20,548 nt of DNA, from the NCBI GenBank assembly GCA_031424795.1, contig JANPIC010000074.1, positions 1-20,548 on the forward strand, read 5' to 3'. The stretch is from Aalborgiella sp031424795. Lineage in GTDB: Bacteria > Pseudomonadota > Gammaproteobacteria > Burkholderiales > Burkholderiaceae_C. A program made the position numbers and the translations under genes. Below, one piece after another: positions 1 to 8,494 of the stretch; within the stretch, counting starts at the first letter, position 1; each line of letters begins with the position of its first letter. The notes below the pieces were generated by a model. That model made no database searches, had not been told where the DNA came from, and saw only the letters and a program-made list of their open reading frames with translations.

Positions 1-2600
1 GGCACATTCATCTCAGAGCGCAAGGTGCGGCAGTTGTCGATCAAACCTTTCAGCTTGGCAACGTGTGCTTCGGCAGCAGCGTCAATGCGCCCTGGCTGGC
101 TCACAGGGTAAACCGCAATACTCACACTTTCTCCTGCGCGACCGGCCACCGGCGCGACTTTTTGCCACAGCTCTTCGGTGATGAACGGAATGACAGGATG
201 CGCCAAACGCATAATGGTTTCTAACGTGCGTATCAAGGTGCGGCGCGTGGCACGTTGTTGTGCTTCGTCACCGGTTTGAATTTGCACCTTGGCAATTTCC
301 AAGTACCAATCGCAAAATTCATCCCACACAAACTGGTAAATGCTGTTGGCAACGTTGTCCAGACGGTAGTCTTCAAATCCTTTGGCAACATCGGCTTCAA
401 CCCGTTGAAGTGCAGAGACAATCCAGCGATCGGCTTGGCTGAAACTCAAGTAACCGTGCGCTGAACCACCGACTTCGCATTCCGCTTTGGTGTGCTCGCG
501 CAAACCACAGTCCTGCCCTTCGCAATTCATCAGCACAAAGCGGGTGGCGTTCCACAGCTTGTTGCAGAAATTGCGGTAGCCTTCGCAACGTTTGCTGTCG
601 AAGCTGATGTTTCTGCCCAATGACGCCAAAGAAGCGAAGGTGAAACGTAGCGCGTCCGCACCAAAGGCCGGAATGCCATCCGGGAATTCTTTTTCGGTGT
701 TTTTGCGAACTGTAGGCGCAGTTTCTGGTTTGCGCAGACCCGTGGTGCGTTTTTCTAGCAACGGAGCCAACGTGATGCCGTCGATCAAATCAACTGGATC
801 GAGCACATTGCCTTCTGACTTGCTCATCTTTTTGCCCTGCGCATCGCGCACCAGGCCATGGATATAAACGTGCTTGAACGGCACTTTGCCGGTGAAGTGC
901 TTGGTCATCATGATCATGCGCGCAACCCAGAAGAAGATGATGTCGTAGCCTGTGACCAGTACGCTGGACGGCAGGTACAAATCCATGTCTTCGGTCTGTT
1001 CCGGCCAGCCCATGGTGCTGAACGGCACGAGTGCGGATGAATACCAAGTATCGAGTACGTCTTCATCACGCGTCAATTTTTTGCCCGGCGCTTGCGCTTG
1101 CGCATCCGCCTCGTTGCGTGCAACGTAGACTTTGCCGTCTTCGTCGTACCAGGCGGGGATTTGATGACCCCACCAGAGTTGGCGCGAAATACACCAGTCT
1201 TGGATGTTTTTCATCCATTGGTCGTAGGTATTCACCCACTGTTCCGGGACGAATTCAACCTCACCAGACGCTACAGCATCAATAGCACCTTGGGCAATGG
1301 ATACGCCGGCTACACCATTATTTTCAGGTGTTTTTGTCATCGCCACGAACCACTGGTCCGTCAGCATCGGCTCGATGACTTGGCCGGTGCGGGTACAGCG
1401 CGGCACCATCAGTTTGTGTTTTTTGACCTCGATTAACAGGCCCAAGGCTTCGAGATCTTTGACAATTTGTTTGCGCGCTACAAAACGATCGAGACCCTGA
1501 AGATTCTGGGGAATGCCCACATCGATTGCTAATGGATGCCCAGAACTCACTGAACCAATCTTTCCGCCACCCTCACGCGGGGCAACGTATCTTTCCCAAC
1601 CCTCGCCAGCAGCAGATACATAGTTGTCAATGATTTTTGCATCGAGTGTTAGCACGCAAATCATCGGCAGCTTGTGGCGCTGCCCCACCGCATAGTCGTT
1701 CTGATCGTGCGCGGGCGTGACCTTGACCACGCCGGTGCCGAAGGCCTTGTCCACGTAGTCGTCGGCAATCACCGGAATCTCGCGGTCGCACAGGGGCAGC
1801 TTCACCATTTTTCCGATCAGATGGGTGTAGCGCTCGTCTTCGGGATGCACCATCACCGCCACGTCACCCAGCATGGTCTCAGGCCGCGTTGTGGCTACCA
1901 CCAATTGTCCACTGCCATCAGCTAGTGGGTAGGCGATATGCCAGAGCGAGCCCTCCTCCTCCTCACTTTCAACCTCAAGATCGGACACAGCCGACATCAA
2001 CACGGGGTCCCAGTTCACCAAGCGCTTGCCACGGTAGATCAAGCCTTGCTCGTACAAACGCACAAAGGTTTCGGTCACGGTTTTAGACAGTTTGGGGTCC
2101 ATCGTGAAGTATTCGCGGCTCCAGTCCACGCTCGCACCCATACGGCGCATTTGAGTGGTGATCGTGTTGCCGCTTTGCTCTTTCCATTCCCATACTTTGG
2201 AGACAAAGTTTTTGCGCGATTCAAACGGCGTCGCGCCCATGCTATGACGGCTGATACCCTGCGCTTGCAGTTGACGCTCTACAACGACCTGCGTGGCGAT
2301 GCCCGCATGGTCCGTCCCCGGGATCCAAGCTGTGTTGAAGCCGCTCATGCGGTGGTAGCGCGTCAGCGAATCCATGATGGTCTGGTTGAAGGCATGGCCC
2401 ATGTGCAGCGTGCCAGTCACATTCGGTGGGGGCAACTGGATGGAAAATGCGGGAGCGCCCTCTTTGGCGTGCTGCGTCCCCCTGAATCCAGCATCGGCGT
2501 AATGTCGTTTCTCCCATTCAGGGCCCCACTGCGCTTCAATGGCGACGGGTTCGAATGATTTAGAAAGGGATTGAAGGCCAGGTTGCAGGAGGTCGGTCAT
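1..2600 (-). CDS. valS: Valyl-tRNA synthetase (3' end cut off by window edge)
   Basis: Class I aminoacyl-tRNA synthetase that charges tRNA-Val in the cytoplasm and edits mischarged threonine. Reading the minus strand from the ATG at 2600 gives 866 uninterrupted codons that run off the left edge; the family is usually about 950 residues, so roughly the last tenth, including most of the C-terminal coiled-coil arm, lies outside. Visible motifs are PPPNVTGTLHMGHAF (HIGH-type HMGH at residues 66-69), GTDHAGIATQ, the editing-domain motif TTRPETMLGD, DWCISRQLWWGHQIPAWYD, and GKKMSKSEGN (KMSKS at 591-595). The anticodon-binding helical region follows (DEFCDWYLE). Codons 430-444 coincide with a copy of an interspersed repeat found elsewhere in this window (1270-1312). 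There is no clear Shine-Dalgarno before the ATG. A terminator hairpin upstream separates it from the oxidoreductase gene, so it probably has its own promoter. Identity is certain. Confidence 0.97.
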   Translation of the reverse strand, partial: MTDLLQPGLQSLSKSFEPVAIEAQWGPEWEKRHYADAGFRGTQHAKEGAPAFSIQLPPPNVTGTLHMGHAFNQTIMDSLTRYHRMSGFNTAWIPGTDHAGIATQVVVERQLQAQGISRHSMGATPFESRKNFVSKVWEWKEQSGNTITTQMRRMGASVDWSREYFTMDPKLSKTVTETFVRLYEQGLIYRGKRLVNWDPVLMSAVSDLEVESEEEEGSLWHIAYPLADGSGQLVVATTRPETMLGDVAVMVHPEDERYTHLIGKMVKLPLCDREIPVIADDYVDKAFGTGVVKVTPAHDQNDYAVGQRHKLPMICVLTLDAKIIDNYVSAAGEGWERYVAPREGGGKIGSVSSGHPLAIDVGIPQNLQGLDRFVARKQIVKDLEALGLLIEVKKHKLMVPRCTRTGQVIEPMLTDQWFVAMTKTPENNGVAGVSIAQGAIDAVASGEVEFVPEQWVNTYDQWMKNIQDWCISRQLWWGHQIPAWYDEDGKVYVARNEADAQAQAPGKKLTRDEDVLDTWYSSALVPFSTMGWPEQTEDMDLYLPSSVLVTGYDIIFFWVARMIMMTKHFTGKVPFKHVYIHGLVRDAQGKKMSKSEGNVLDPVDLIDGITLAPLLEKRTTGLRKPETAPTVRKNTEKEFPDGIPAFGADALRFTFASLASLGRNISFDSKRCEGYRNFCNKLWNATRFVLMNCEGQDCGLREHTKAECEVGGSAHGYLSFSQADRWIVSALQRVEADVAKGFEDYRLDNVANSIYQFVWDEFCDWYLEIAKVQIQTGDEAQQRATRRTLIRTLETIMRLAHPVIPFITEELWQKVAPVAGRAGESVSIAVYPVSQPGRIDAAAEAHVAKLKGLIDNCRTLRSEMNV
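1270..1312 (+). repeat. Interspersed 43-bp repeat, copy D, inside valS
   Basis: This copy follows the shared architecture: 17 nt from GCTA to ATAGC, 16 nt of middle sequence, then ACGCCGGCTA. Its right part (GGCAAT..ATACGCCGGCTA) matches copy C at 18 of 20 positions. It lies in the valS coding sequence and is read in frame from the other strand as VAGVSIAQGAIDAVA, about residues 430-444. Part of this peptide (SIAQ, AIDAV) resembles normal ValS sequence as I recall it, so the left arm may match partly by chance or have been adapted. Confidence 0.6.
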
Positions 2601-2630
2601 GGGGAAGCTTGTAAGTGGGCAAAGACCACT

Positions 2631-2660
2631 ATTTTACGGGAGCTGTGAATTGCACAAAAA
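2631..2660 (-). promoter_or_regulatory. Possible valS promoter
   Basis: On the minus strand a TAAAAT -10-like hexamer (2631-2636) is preceded after 18 nt by TTTTTG (2655-2660), about 30 nt before the valS ATG. It lies downstream of the putative terminator at 2672-2711, which is where a valS promoter is expected. The -35 match is weak. Confidence 0.25.
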
Positions 2661-2671
2661 ATATACCTGAA

Positions 2672-2711
2672 TAACAAAACAATAAAACAAGCACCCCCGC
2701 AAAACTGGGGG
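2672..2711 (-). terminator. Probable intrinsic terminator after the oxidoreductase gene
   Basis: Read on the minus strand, a perfect 5-bp CCCCC/GGGGG stem (2707-2711 with 2694-2698) and an 8-nt loop are followed by a T-rich run (TGCTTGTTTTATTGTTTT). It would stop transcription from the oxidoreductase gene before valS. The stem is short but all G-C. Confidence 0.55.
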
Positions 2712-2882
2712 ATGGTTGTTTAGCGCATCAGGCTTGTACTGATCAAAACGGGCAAGAAGCGACAGTTCGCTATGAAGCGCTTCTAGCGTGCAATCCCAAA
2801 AATCACTTGGCAGCTAATATGTTGATGCGCTGTCAAATAGCACTTAAAAATGAACTTTAACAAATGAATAGCAACGAAATAC

Positions 2883-2925
2883 GCTATAAATTTAATAGCT
2901 AACTAGATAACAATTACGCCGGCTA
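2883..2925 (+). repeat. Interspersed 43-bp repeat, copy A
   Basis: It has the 17-nt left arm GCTATAAATTTAATAGC, a 16-nt middle, and ACGCCGGCTA. TAACTAG in the middle (2900-2906) can pair with CTAGGTA (2923-2929) at 6 of 7 positions, so the right end can fold back on the middle. It is intergenic, 42 bp beyond the oxidoreductase stop codon. Confidence 0.75.
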
Positions 2926-2966
2926 GGTACCAATTTCAAACTGAAAAATTGGTTACTTTATATAAC

Positions 2967-5900
2967 TTAAATCAGTTTCATCAACGTATCCCATTTCAAC
3001 CGTGCTGCAGCTGCATTTTTGTCTTTCACATGCCCAAAACCTTTGATGCTGTCCGGGATGCGGGCGATATCAAGCGCTATTGGCAAAAGAGTTTGGGCAT
3101 TCTCTGAAGTTAGTTTAAGCATCACAGCTTCCATACTCTTGCGGTAATCAGCGAGAAGTGCGCGCTCCATACGCCGCTCTGGCGTTTTACCAAAGATGTC
3201 AAAAGCAGTACCGCGCAATCCTTTTAGCTTAGCTAGCAGTTTAAAACTGGTCAGCATCCAAGGGCCGAACTGCTGTTTTTGCAATTCGCCTCGGTCATTT
3301 TTCTTGGCGATTAAAGGTGGCGCGAGATGGTAATTGAGCTTGTAGTCGCCTTCAAACATACTGGCTACTTTTTTCTCGAACGTGCCATCGCTGTGTAACC
3401 GAGCAACTTCGTACTCATCTTTGTAAGCCATGAGTTTAAAGAGATTGCGAGCGACCGCTTCGGTCAGCGGCAAAGCTTTAACGATGACATCTCCCTTTAA
3501 AGCCTGCTCTTTGCTGCGAATTTTCTCAACAAAATCAATGTACTTAGCTGCGTAAGCAGTGTTTTGGTAAGCGGTTAAAAATTCGACTCGTTTAGCGATG
3601 ACATCTTCTAATGAATCGCGCTTTTTGAAATCAATCACGCTCACAGCGTTATTGCTAGCCTGCAACAGCTGCTCAACCTCAGCCCAATGATGTGCAGCGC
3701 GGCAGCCCCACTCAAAAGCGGTTTTGTTGTTGTCCACTGCCACGGCGTTCAGCTCAATCGCCCGCATGAGCGATGCTTTTTGCAGCGGCACCCAGCCTTT
3801 TTGCCAAGCATAGCCCAGCATGATGGGGTTGGTGTAAATGCTGTCGCCCATCATTACGGTGGCCAAAGCATCTGCATTGAAAGTGCTGACACCGGCTTCA
3901 CCAACGATTTGAGTAATATTTTCCACACAACTTTGGGATGGATTTAACCAATTGGCGTTTTTCACGAACGCAGCGGTGGGTGTGCTGTGTGCGTTGAGTG
4001 CAACGTGTGTACGCCCTGCACGCATGCGCACGGTGGTTTCTTTGTTGGCTGAAACAATCGGGTCGCAGCCGATGATCAGGTCAGCACCGGCCATGCCCAC
4101 GCGCGTGGTGCGAATATCATCTTGTTGGTCGGCAATCAGCACATGACTCCAAGTCGCGCCGCCCTTTTGCGCCAAACCGCCGGCGTCTTGCGTGACGATG
4201 CCTTTACCTTCTATGTGTGCCGCAAAACCCAACAACTGCCCAATGGTGATGACGCCTGTGCCACCCACGCCATTAACGACAATACCATAGGCTTGTGGCG
4301 TCGCTAAAATAGTTGGCTCTGGTAAGAGAGACATCGTGAATGGATTCGGCGCTGCGCTTGTTGTTTTGCTTTTCTTTTTCAGCTGCCCACCTTCAACAGT
4401 GACGAAGCTTGGGCAAAAACCTTTGACGCAAGAATAGTCTTTGTTGCAGCTGCTTTGGTTGATGGTGCGCTTGCGACCAAAGTCTGTCTCTAGCGGCTCG
4501 ACGCTCAAGCAATTGCTTTGCACACCGCAGTCGCCACAGCCTTCACATACCAGTTCATTGATGACAACGCGTTTGGCCACATCCACCATGGTGCCACGCT
4601 TGCGGCGGCGGCGTTTTTCTGTGGCGCAGGTTTGGTCGTAAATAATGACTGTTGTGCCCTTGATTTCGCGAAATTGTTTTTGAATCGTATCCAGCTCATC
4701 ACGATGATGCACTGTCACACCATCCACCAAGCTGACGTTTTCATACTTTTCAGGTTCATCGGTCACGACGACAATTTTTGCAGCGCCCTCGGCCTGCATG
4801 GATTGCGCAATTTGCACGACCGAATGCCCCTCTGGTCGCTCTCCCACAGGCTGCCCCCCCGTCATGGCCACCGCATCGTTGTACAAAATTTTGTAGGTGA
4901 TGTTGACCCCTGCCGCGATGGCTTGTCGAACGGCGAGTAAGCCGCTATGGAAGTAGGTGCCATCGCCCAGATTGGCAAAAATGTGTTGATCGGTGGTGAA
5001 CGGCTGCTGTCCCACCCAAGGCACGCCCTCGCCGCCCATTTGAGTGAAACCGACTGTGGATCTGTCCATCCAAATGCTCATGAAATGGCAACCAATCCCC
5101 GCCATGGCGCGTGAACCTTCGGGCACTTTGGTAGAGGTGTTGTGCGGGCAACCTGAGCAAAACCAAGGTTGACGCTCTGCATCGCTAAGCTGCTGAATTG
5201 TCTGCACCTTCATGGCGCGTTCTTTGGCTTCTAAGATCGCCAGTTGTGCTTCGATACGTTTGCGAATCTCACCACCCTCGCCACCGTCCATACCTAGTTT
5301 TTTCAAACGTCCTGCAATCGCTTTGGCAATGATGGCAGGGGACAAATCGGCATTCGCACGAAGTAACGTATTCGCACTCGGACTCGGCGTTGACCATTCT
5401 CCACCTTCCATTTCATTGAATTTACCCAACACCGTTGGACGCACATCATCTCGCCAGTTGTATAGCTCTTCTTTAAGCTGGTATTCGATAACCTGCCGTT
5501 TTTCTTCAACGACCAATATTTCTTGCAAGCCCGTGGCGAATTCGCGCGTCAATTGCGCCTCCAACGGCCACACCACACCGACTTTGTGCAAACGAATACC
5601 GAGCTGGCGGCATGTTGCATCATCCAAACCTAAATCTAGCAACGCTTGGCGAGTATCGTTATAAGCTTTGCCGCTAGCGATCAAACCAAAGCGGTCGTTC
5701 GCGCCTTCAATAGCGTTGTAATTGAGCCTGTTGGCGCGGATGTAAGCCAAGGCGGCATACCATTTGTAGTCAAACAAGCGTGCCTCTTGGTCTAGCGCAG
5801 CATCTGGCCAGCGGATGTGCAAGCCACCAGCAGGCATTTCAAAATCTGTAGGCATGATAATTTTGACGCGCTCGGGATCAATCATCGCCGTGGCGCTAGA

Positions 5901-6557
5901 TTCGACGATTTCTTGAATCGTTTTCATTCCAGCCCACACACCTGAAAAACGACTCATGGCAAAGGCGTGCATACCTAAGTCAAGTATCTCTTGCACATTG
6001 GCCGGAAAGAAAACCGGCAAACCGCAGGCTTTGAAAATATGGTCGCTTTGATGCGCGGCGGTGGAGCTTTTAGAGATATGGTCATCCCCTGCGACAGCAA
6101 TCACCCCCCCAAACTCGGTCGTACCCGCCATATTCGCGTGCTTGAAGACATCAGAGCAACGATCAACACCTGGGCCTTTGCCATACCAAATACCAAAGAC
6201 GCCATCAAACTTATTCGTCCCCGGGGGCGAAAAGCCTAGTTGCTGCGTTCCCCACAACGCAGTAGCAGCCAATTCTTCATTGACACCAGGCTGGAAGACA
6301 ATGTTTTGCGCTTTTAAATAGGGCGCTGCTTTCCACAAAGCTTGGTCATACCCACCCAATGGCGAACCACGATAACCGCTGACAAATCCAGCTGTATTTT
6401 TACCCTGCAATTGGTCACGCAAGCGCTGCAGCATAGGCAACTTCACCAAAGCTTGCACGCCGCTCATAAACGCATGACCGTAATCGAGCGAATACTTGTC
6501 GTCCAGTGTGACGGTCTCCAGCGCTTTGCGTATGTGTTCTGGCAAGGGTGCATTCAT
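2967..6557 (-). CDS. Indolepyruvate ferredoxin oxidoreductase family protein (fused subunits)
   Basis: Thiamine-diphosphate and iron-sulfur 2-oxoacid oxidoreductase, 1196 residues, of the fused proteobacterial type. The family oxidatively decarboxylates aryl or branched 2-oxoacids, from amino acid catabolism, to acyl-CoA while passing electrons to a ferredoxin-like acceptor. Order of domains: N-terminal TPP pyrimidine domain (GFVSGYRGSPLGGYD near residue 60); cysteine motif CSGCPHNTS near 465; TPP motif beginning GDGTYFHS and ending YNDAVAMTGGQP near 535-570; a cysteine-rich [4Fe-4S] segment (CEGCGDCGVQSNC, then CNKDYSCVKGFC, about 665-715); the gamma domain (GIVVNGVGGTGVITIGQLLG near 755); and a C-terminal region typical of this long form. 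The ATG at 6557 has GAGA about 12 nt upstream. It is divergent from an Lrp/AsnC gene 124 bp away, its likely regulator. The true substrate cannot be read from sequence. Confidence 0.93.
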   Translation of the reverse strand: MNAPLPEHIRKALETVTLDDKYSLDYGHAFMSGVQALVKLPMLQRLRDQLQGKNTAGFVSGYRGSPLGGYDQALWKAAPYLKAQNIVFQPGVNEELAATALWGTQQLGFSPPGTNKFDGVFGIWYGKGPGVDRCSDVFKHANMAGTTEFGGVIAVAGDDHISKSSTAAHQSDHIFKACGLPVFFPANVQEILDLGMHAFAMSRFSGVWAGMKTIQEIVESSATAMIDPERVKIIMPTDFEMPAGGLHIRWPDAALDQEARLFDYKWYAALAYIRANRLNYNAIEGANDRFGLIASGKAYNDTRQALLDLGLDDATCRQLGIRLHKVGVVWPLEAQLTREFATGLQEILVVEEKRQVIEYQLKEELYNWRDDVRPTVLGKFNEMEGGEWSTPSPSANTLLRANADLSPAIIAKAIAGRLKKLGMDGGEGGEIRKRIEAQLAILEAKERAMKVQTIQQLSDAERQPWFCSGCPHNTSTKVPEGSRAMAGIGCHFMSIWMDRSTVGFTQMGGEGVPWVGQQPFTTDQHIFANLGDGTYFHSGLLAVRQAIAAGVNITYKILYNDAVAMTGGQPVGERPEGHSVVQIAQSMQAEGAAKIVVVTDEPEKYENVSLVDGVTVHHRDELDTIQKQFREIKGTTVIIYDQTCATEKRRRRKRGTMVDVAKRVVINELVCEGCGDCGVQSNCLSVEPLETDFGRKRTINQSSCNKDYSCVKGFCPSFVTVEGGQLKKKSKTTSAAPNPFTMSLLPEPTILATPQAYGIVVNGVGGTGVITIGQLLGFAAHIEGKGIVTQDAGGLAQKGGATWSHVLIADQQDDIRTTRVGMAGADLIIGCDPIVSANKETTVRMRAGRTHVALNAHSTPTAAFVKNANWLNPSQSCVENITQIVGEAGVSTFNADALATVMMGDSIYTNPIMLGYAWQKGWVPLQKASLMRAIELNAVAVDNNKTAFEWGCRAAHHWAEVEQLLQASNNAVSVIDFKKRDSLEDVIAKRVEFLTAYQNTAYAAKYIDFVEKIRSKEQALKGDVIVKALPLTEAVARNLFKLMAYKDEYEVARLHSDGTFEKKVASMFEGDYKLNYHLAPPLIAKKNDRGELQKQQFGPWMLTSFKLLAKLKGLRGTAFDIFGKTPERRMERALLADYRKSMEAVMLKLTSENAQTLLPIALDIARIPDSIKGFGHVKDKNAAAARLKWDTLMKLI

Positions 6558-6681
6558 GCTGTCGGTCTCTCGTTGTTATTTATATTACCGCAAAGTGTAT
6601 GCTTGATGGGCGGATAAGTGTTTGCTTTTTTTACTTAAAATTAGCTCTTATTGGGATAAATCTTGCTTAAAATAGTTGAAT
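6558..6681. promoter_or_regulatory. Divergent promoter region with repeated AT-rich motif
   Basis: These 124 bp must carry the promoters of both the oxidoreductase (minus) and the Lrp/AsnC gene (plus). CTTAAAATTAG (6634-6644) and GCTTAAAATAG (6665-6675) form an imperfect direct repeat about 31 bp apart, close to three helical turns, which would suit binding of an Lrp-type octamer. The second copy would cover the Lrp start, allowing autoregulation. A TAATAT hexamer facing the oxidoreductase is a candidate -10. Operator function is inference. Confidence 0.4.
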
Positions 6682-7170
6682 ATGGAAACACTTGATAAGT
6701 TTGATGTCTTGATATTGAAAGAACTGCAAGCTGATGCTCGGCTCACCAATGCCGAATTAGCTTCTCGCGTCGGGTTGTCTGCTGCACCTTGTTGGCGACG
6801 CGTTCGCGCACTTGAGGAAAGTGGTTTCATTAAAGGCTATCGCGCGGAGATCGACCGCCACAAAATCGGTTTGGGTGTATTGGCGTTTGTTAGGCTTGAT
6901 GCAGAGCGAAATCGTGGCGATGTAACGCGCGAACTAGAAGAAGCCATCAAAAAACTACCCCAAGTGGTGAGCTGCCATTACATCAGCGGCACTGGCACGT
7001 TTGAGCTGCAAGTCGTGGCGCAAGATTTGGACAATTTTTCAAATTTCGCGTTGAAGCAATTGATTAACTTGCCTAATGTTAAAGATCTTCACACTAGTTT
7101 TTCACTGGGAGAAGTTAAGGCTAGTCGTGAACTACCTTTAGAGCACTTAATGAAAAAATTAACGCGCTGA
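6682..7170 (+). CDS. Lrp/AsnC family transcriptional regulator
   Basis: DNA-binding regulator of 162 residues, the usual size for this family. The N-terminal part is a winged helix-turn-helix (LDKFDVLILKELQADAR, then LTNAELASRVGLSAAPCWRR). The C-terminal part is an RAM/AsnC ligand-binding and oligomerisation domain (about residues 65-150, with VVSCHYISGTGTFELQVVAQ). Such proteins sense amino acids or their oxoacids. I start it at the ATG at 6682; a TTG two codons earlier (6676) is in frame but adds nothing. No good Shine-Dalgarno is visible. Its divergent placement against the indolepyruvate oxidoreductase gene suggests it controls that gene. It overlaps the 3' end of mltA tail to tail by 12 bp, leaving no room for a separate terminator. 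Confidence 0.92.
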   Translation: METLDKFDVLILKELQADARLTNAELASRVGLSAAPCWRRVRALEESGFIKGYRAEIDRHKIGLGVLAFVRLDAERNRGDVTRELEEAIKKLPQVVSCHYISGTGTFELQVVAQDLDNFSNFALKQLINLPNVKDLHTSFSLGEVKASRELPLEHLMKKLTR

Positions 7171-8328
7171 CTTCGGCCACAACACCCACATTTGCAATGG
7201 CTGCTTGATACGCCCTGCTAAGTCCCCAGCTTCAGCACCCCAACCCATGAAGTAATCAGCACGAACTGCACCTGTAATTGCGCTACCCGTGTCTTGCGCG
7301 AAAACCAATTTTTGAAAACGTTGTGCAGCACCCTCTGGGCCATTGCTAGATAACCATACAGGCGTACCGTAGGGGATGCTGGCACGGTCCACCGCTATAG
7401 AGCGTCCAGGAGTAAGCGGCACGCCTTGTGCACCTTTGGGGCCTGATTGTGCATCTGGCATGGCCTCTTCACGAAAGAACACTACCCGTGGATTGCTCCA
7501 CAGCATTTCATTCAAGCGGCTGGGATTTCTCGCGAGCCAGTTTTTAATACCCGGCCAAGACACATCGCGCGTACCGCCCTGGTCAAGCAACCACCGCCCC
7601 ACGCTTTTATAGGGTTGCTCGTTGGTACTGGCATACGCTAAACGCACAGTTCGTTTTGAGCCATCTGCCTCTAACATATTGACGCGTCCAGAGCCTTGAA
7701 TGTGCAAAATCAAAGCATCGATAGGATCGGCGACATAAGCAATCTCTAATCCACGTAATTGCGCCTTCACTTGAGGCAAAATGTCCATTTCTTGCCGCGT
7801 GTACCATGGGTTTTTGCCATTCATGTTGACTGGAGAGCGGTACAGAGGAATGGTAAAACCGGGACGCCATTTACGAGACGCTTCTAAAACAGGTTCGTAA
7901 TAGGACGTCAGCAAACCCTCGGTTGGGCCTTGCAAACTTTCTACGCGATAGGGTTGCAAGGCCTGCATCATCCAATGTCGTTGTTCGGCACTGTTGGCGA
8001 TGCTTAGGCGTCGAATTTCAGGGCACAAATGTGCATTGGCAGTTGCCGCATTTTGACAACTTTTGAGCCACGCGCTCCACGCTTCATGTTGCGCGGCATC
8101 GTTGTCTTGCCAACCTGGCAGATCTCGCCATCGAGTAGGCATCCAACGGCTTTTAGCTTGCAATATCGGTGCAGGCAGCGCGCCCGCATCCTCACCAGAC
8201 ACCGTTGGTAGCACGGCTTCTTGACTTGGCCCTATTGGTAACGCACAGGAAGCTAGGAAGCCTACAATCAAGCCGCAAAGAAAAATACTTTTAAAAAGAC
8301 TTTGCAGATTTTGTCTAGGAAAAATCAT
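7159..8328 (-). CDS. mltA: Membrane-bound lytic murein transglycosylase A (lipoprotein)
   Basis: Cleaves the glycan backbone of peptidoglycan with formation of 1,6-anhydromuramic ends, acting from the periplasmic face of the outer membrane. The frame is open further upstream to an ATG at 8412, but I choose the ATG at 8328. It gives a normal lipoprotein signal: short basic start, hydrophobic segment and lipobox FLASC with Cys28, for a total of 389 residues. The MltA domain carries LTSYYEPVLEAS (the family's LT-YYEP motif) and HIQGSGRV. The C-terminal 3D domain carries QDTGSAITGAVRADYFMGWG, which holds the conserved aspartates and the expected catalytic Asp. The start codon overlaps, head to head, that of a small plus-strand gene (shared CATG at 8326-8329), so its promoter must lie within that gene's sequence. 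Its 3' end overlaps the Lrp-type gene. Confidence 0.95.
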   Translation of the reverse strand: MIFPRQNLQSLFKSIFLCGLIVGFLASCALPIGPSQEAVLPTVSGEDAGALPAPILQAKSRWMPTRWRDLPGWQDNDAAQHEAWSAWLKSCQNAATANAHLCPEIRRLSIANSAEQRHWMMQALQPYRVESLQGPTEGLLTSYYEPVLEASRKWRPGFTIPLYRSPVNMNGKNPWYTRQEMDILPQVKAQLRGLEIAYVADPIDALILHIQGSGRVNMLEADGSKRTVRLAYASTNEQPYKSVGRWLLDQGGTRDVSWPGIKNWLARNPSRLNEMLWSNPRVVFFREEAMPDAQSGPKGAQGVPLTPGRSIAVDRASIPYGTPVWLSSNGPEGAAQRFQKLVFAQDTGSAITGAVRADYFMGWGAEAGDLAGRIKQPLQMWVLWPKSAR

Positions 8329-8494
8329 GACTTTATTGATACTTGAAGCTTTATTGGCGTTACTGATTTTAATTGGCATCGTGTGGTGGACCATGTTTTC
8401 CGGTCGCACCAAGGGTGAGATTCGAAACGAAGGACGATTGGATCAAAGTAAGAGTAACCAATCAAATGAAACTCCCGCTAAACATCGTTCATAA
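8327..8494 (+). CDS. Small single-pass membrane protein (55 aa)
   Basis: Unrecognised by name. The ORF starts at ATG 8327 with a good Shine-Dalgarno, AGGA at 8317-8320, 6 nt upstream. Residues 1-23 are strongly hydrophobic (MTLLILEALLALLILIGIVW), then comes WTMFSGRTKGEIR and a polar, charged tail ending at a TAA at 8492. This suggests one inner-membrane helix with a short soluble tail. It fills exactly the space between the mltA start (8328, opposite strand) and the 3' end of the nitrilase gene (8489, opposite strand, 6-bp overlap). That fit, the SD and the amphipathic design argue it is real, although it is antisense to the intergenic part of a minus-strand gene run. I have an unverified impression that similar small proteins occur in Comamonadaceae. 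Function unknown. Confidence 0.68.
   Translation: MTLLILEALLALLILIGIVWWTMFSGRTKGEIRNEGRLDQSKSNQSNETPAKHRS

Larger units (their letters stand above)
2601..2966. other. Intergenic region between oxidoreductase gene and valS
   Basis: This stretch separates two genes on the same (minus) strand and holds no credible ORF. From right to left it contains an 8-bp inverted repeat ACCAATTT/AAATTGGT (2929-2936 with 2946-2953) just after the oxidoreductase stop, repeat copy A (2883-2925), an AT-rich segment with a short palindrome GAAGCGCTTC near 2775, a GC hairpin with a T-rich tail on the minus strand (2672-2711), and a possible valS promoter (2631-2660). Confidence 0.7.

Noticed and set aside
1938..2558. 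206-codon plus-strand open frame opposite valS
   Set aside because: The minus strand encodes ValS with all motifs here; the plus-strand product has no family resemblance.
8329..8412. Longer mltA start at ATG 8412
   Set aside because: It would put 28 residues ahead of a standard lipoprotein signal and overlap the small plus-strand gene; the ATG at 8328 gives a proper signal peptide.
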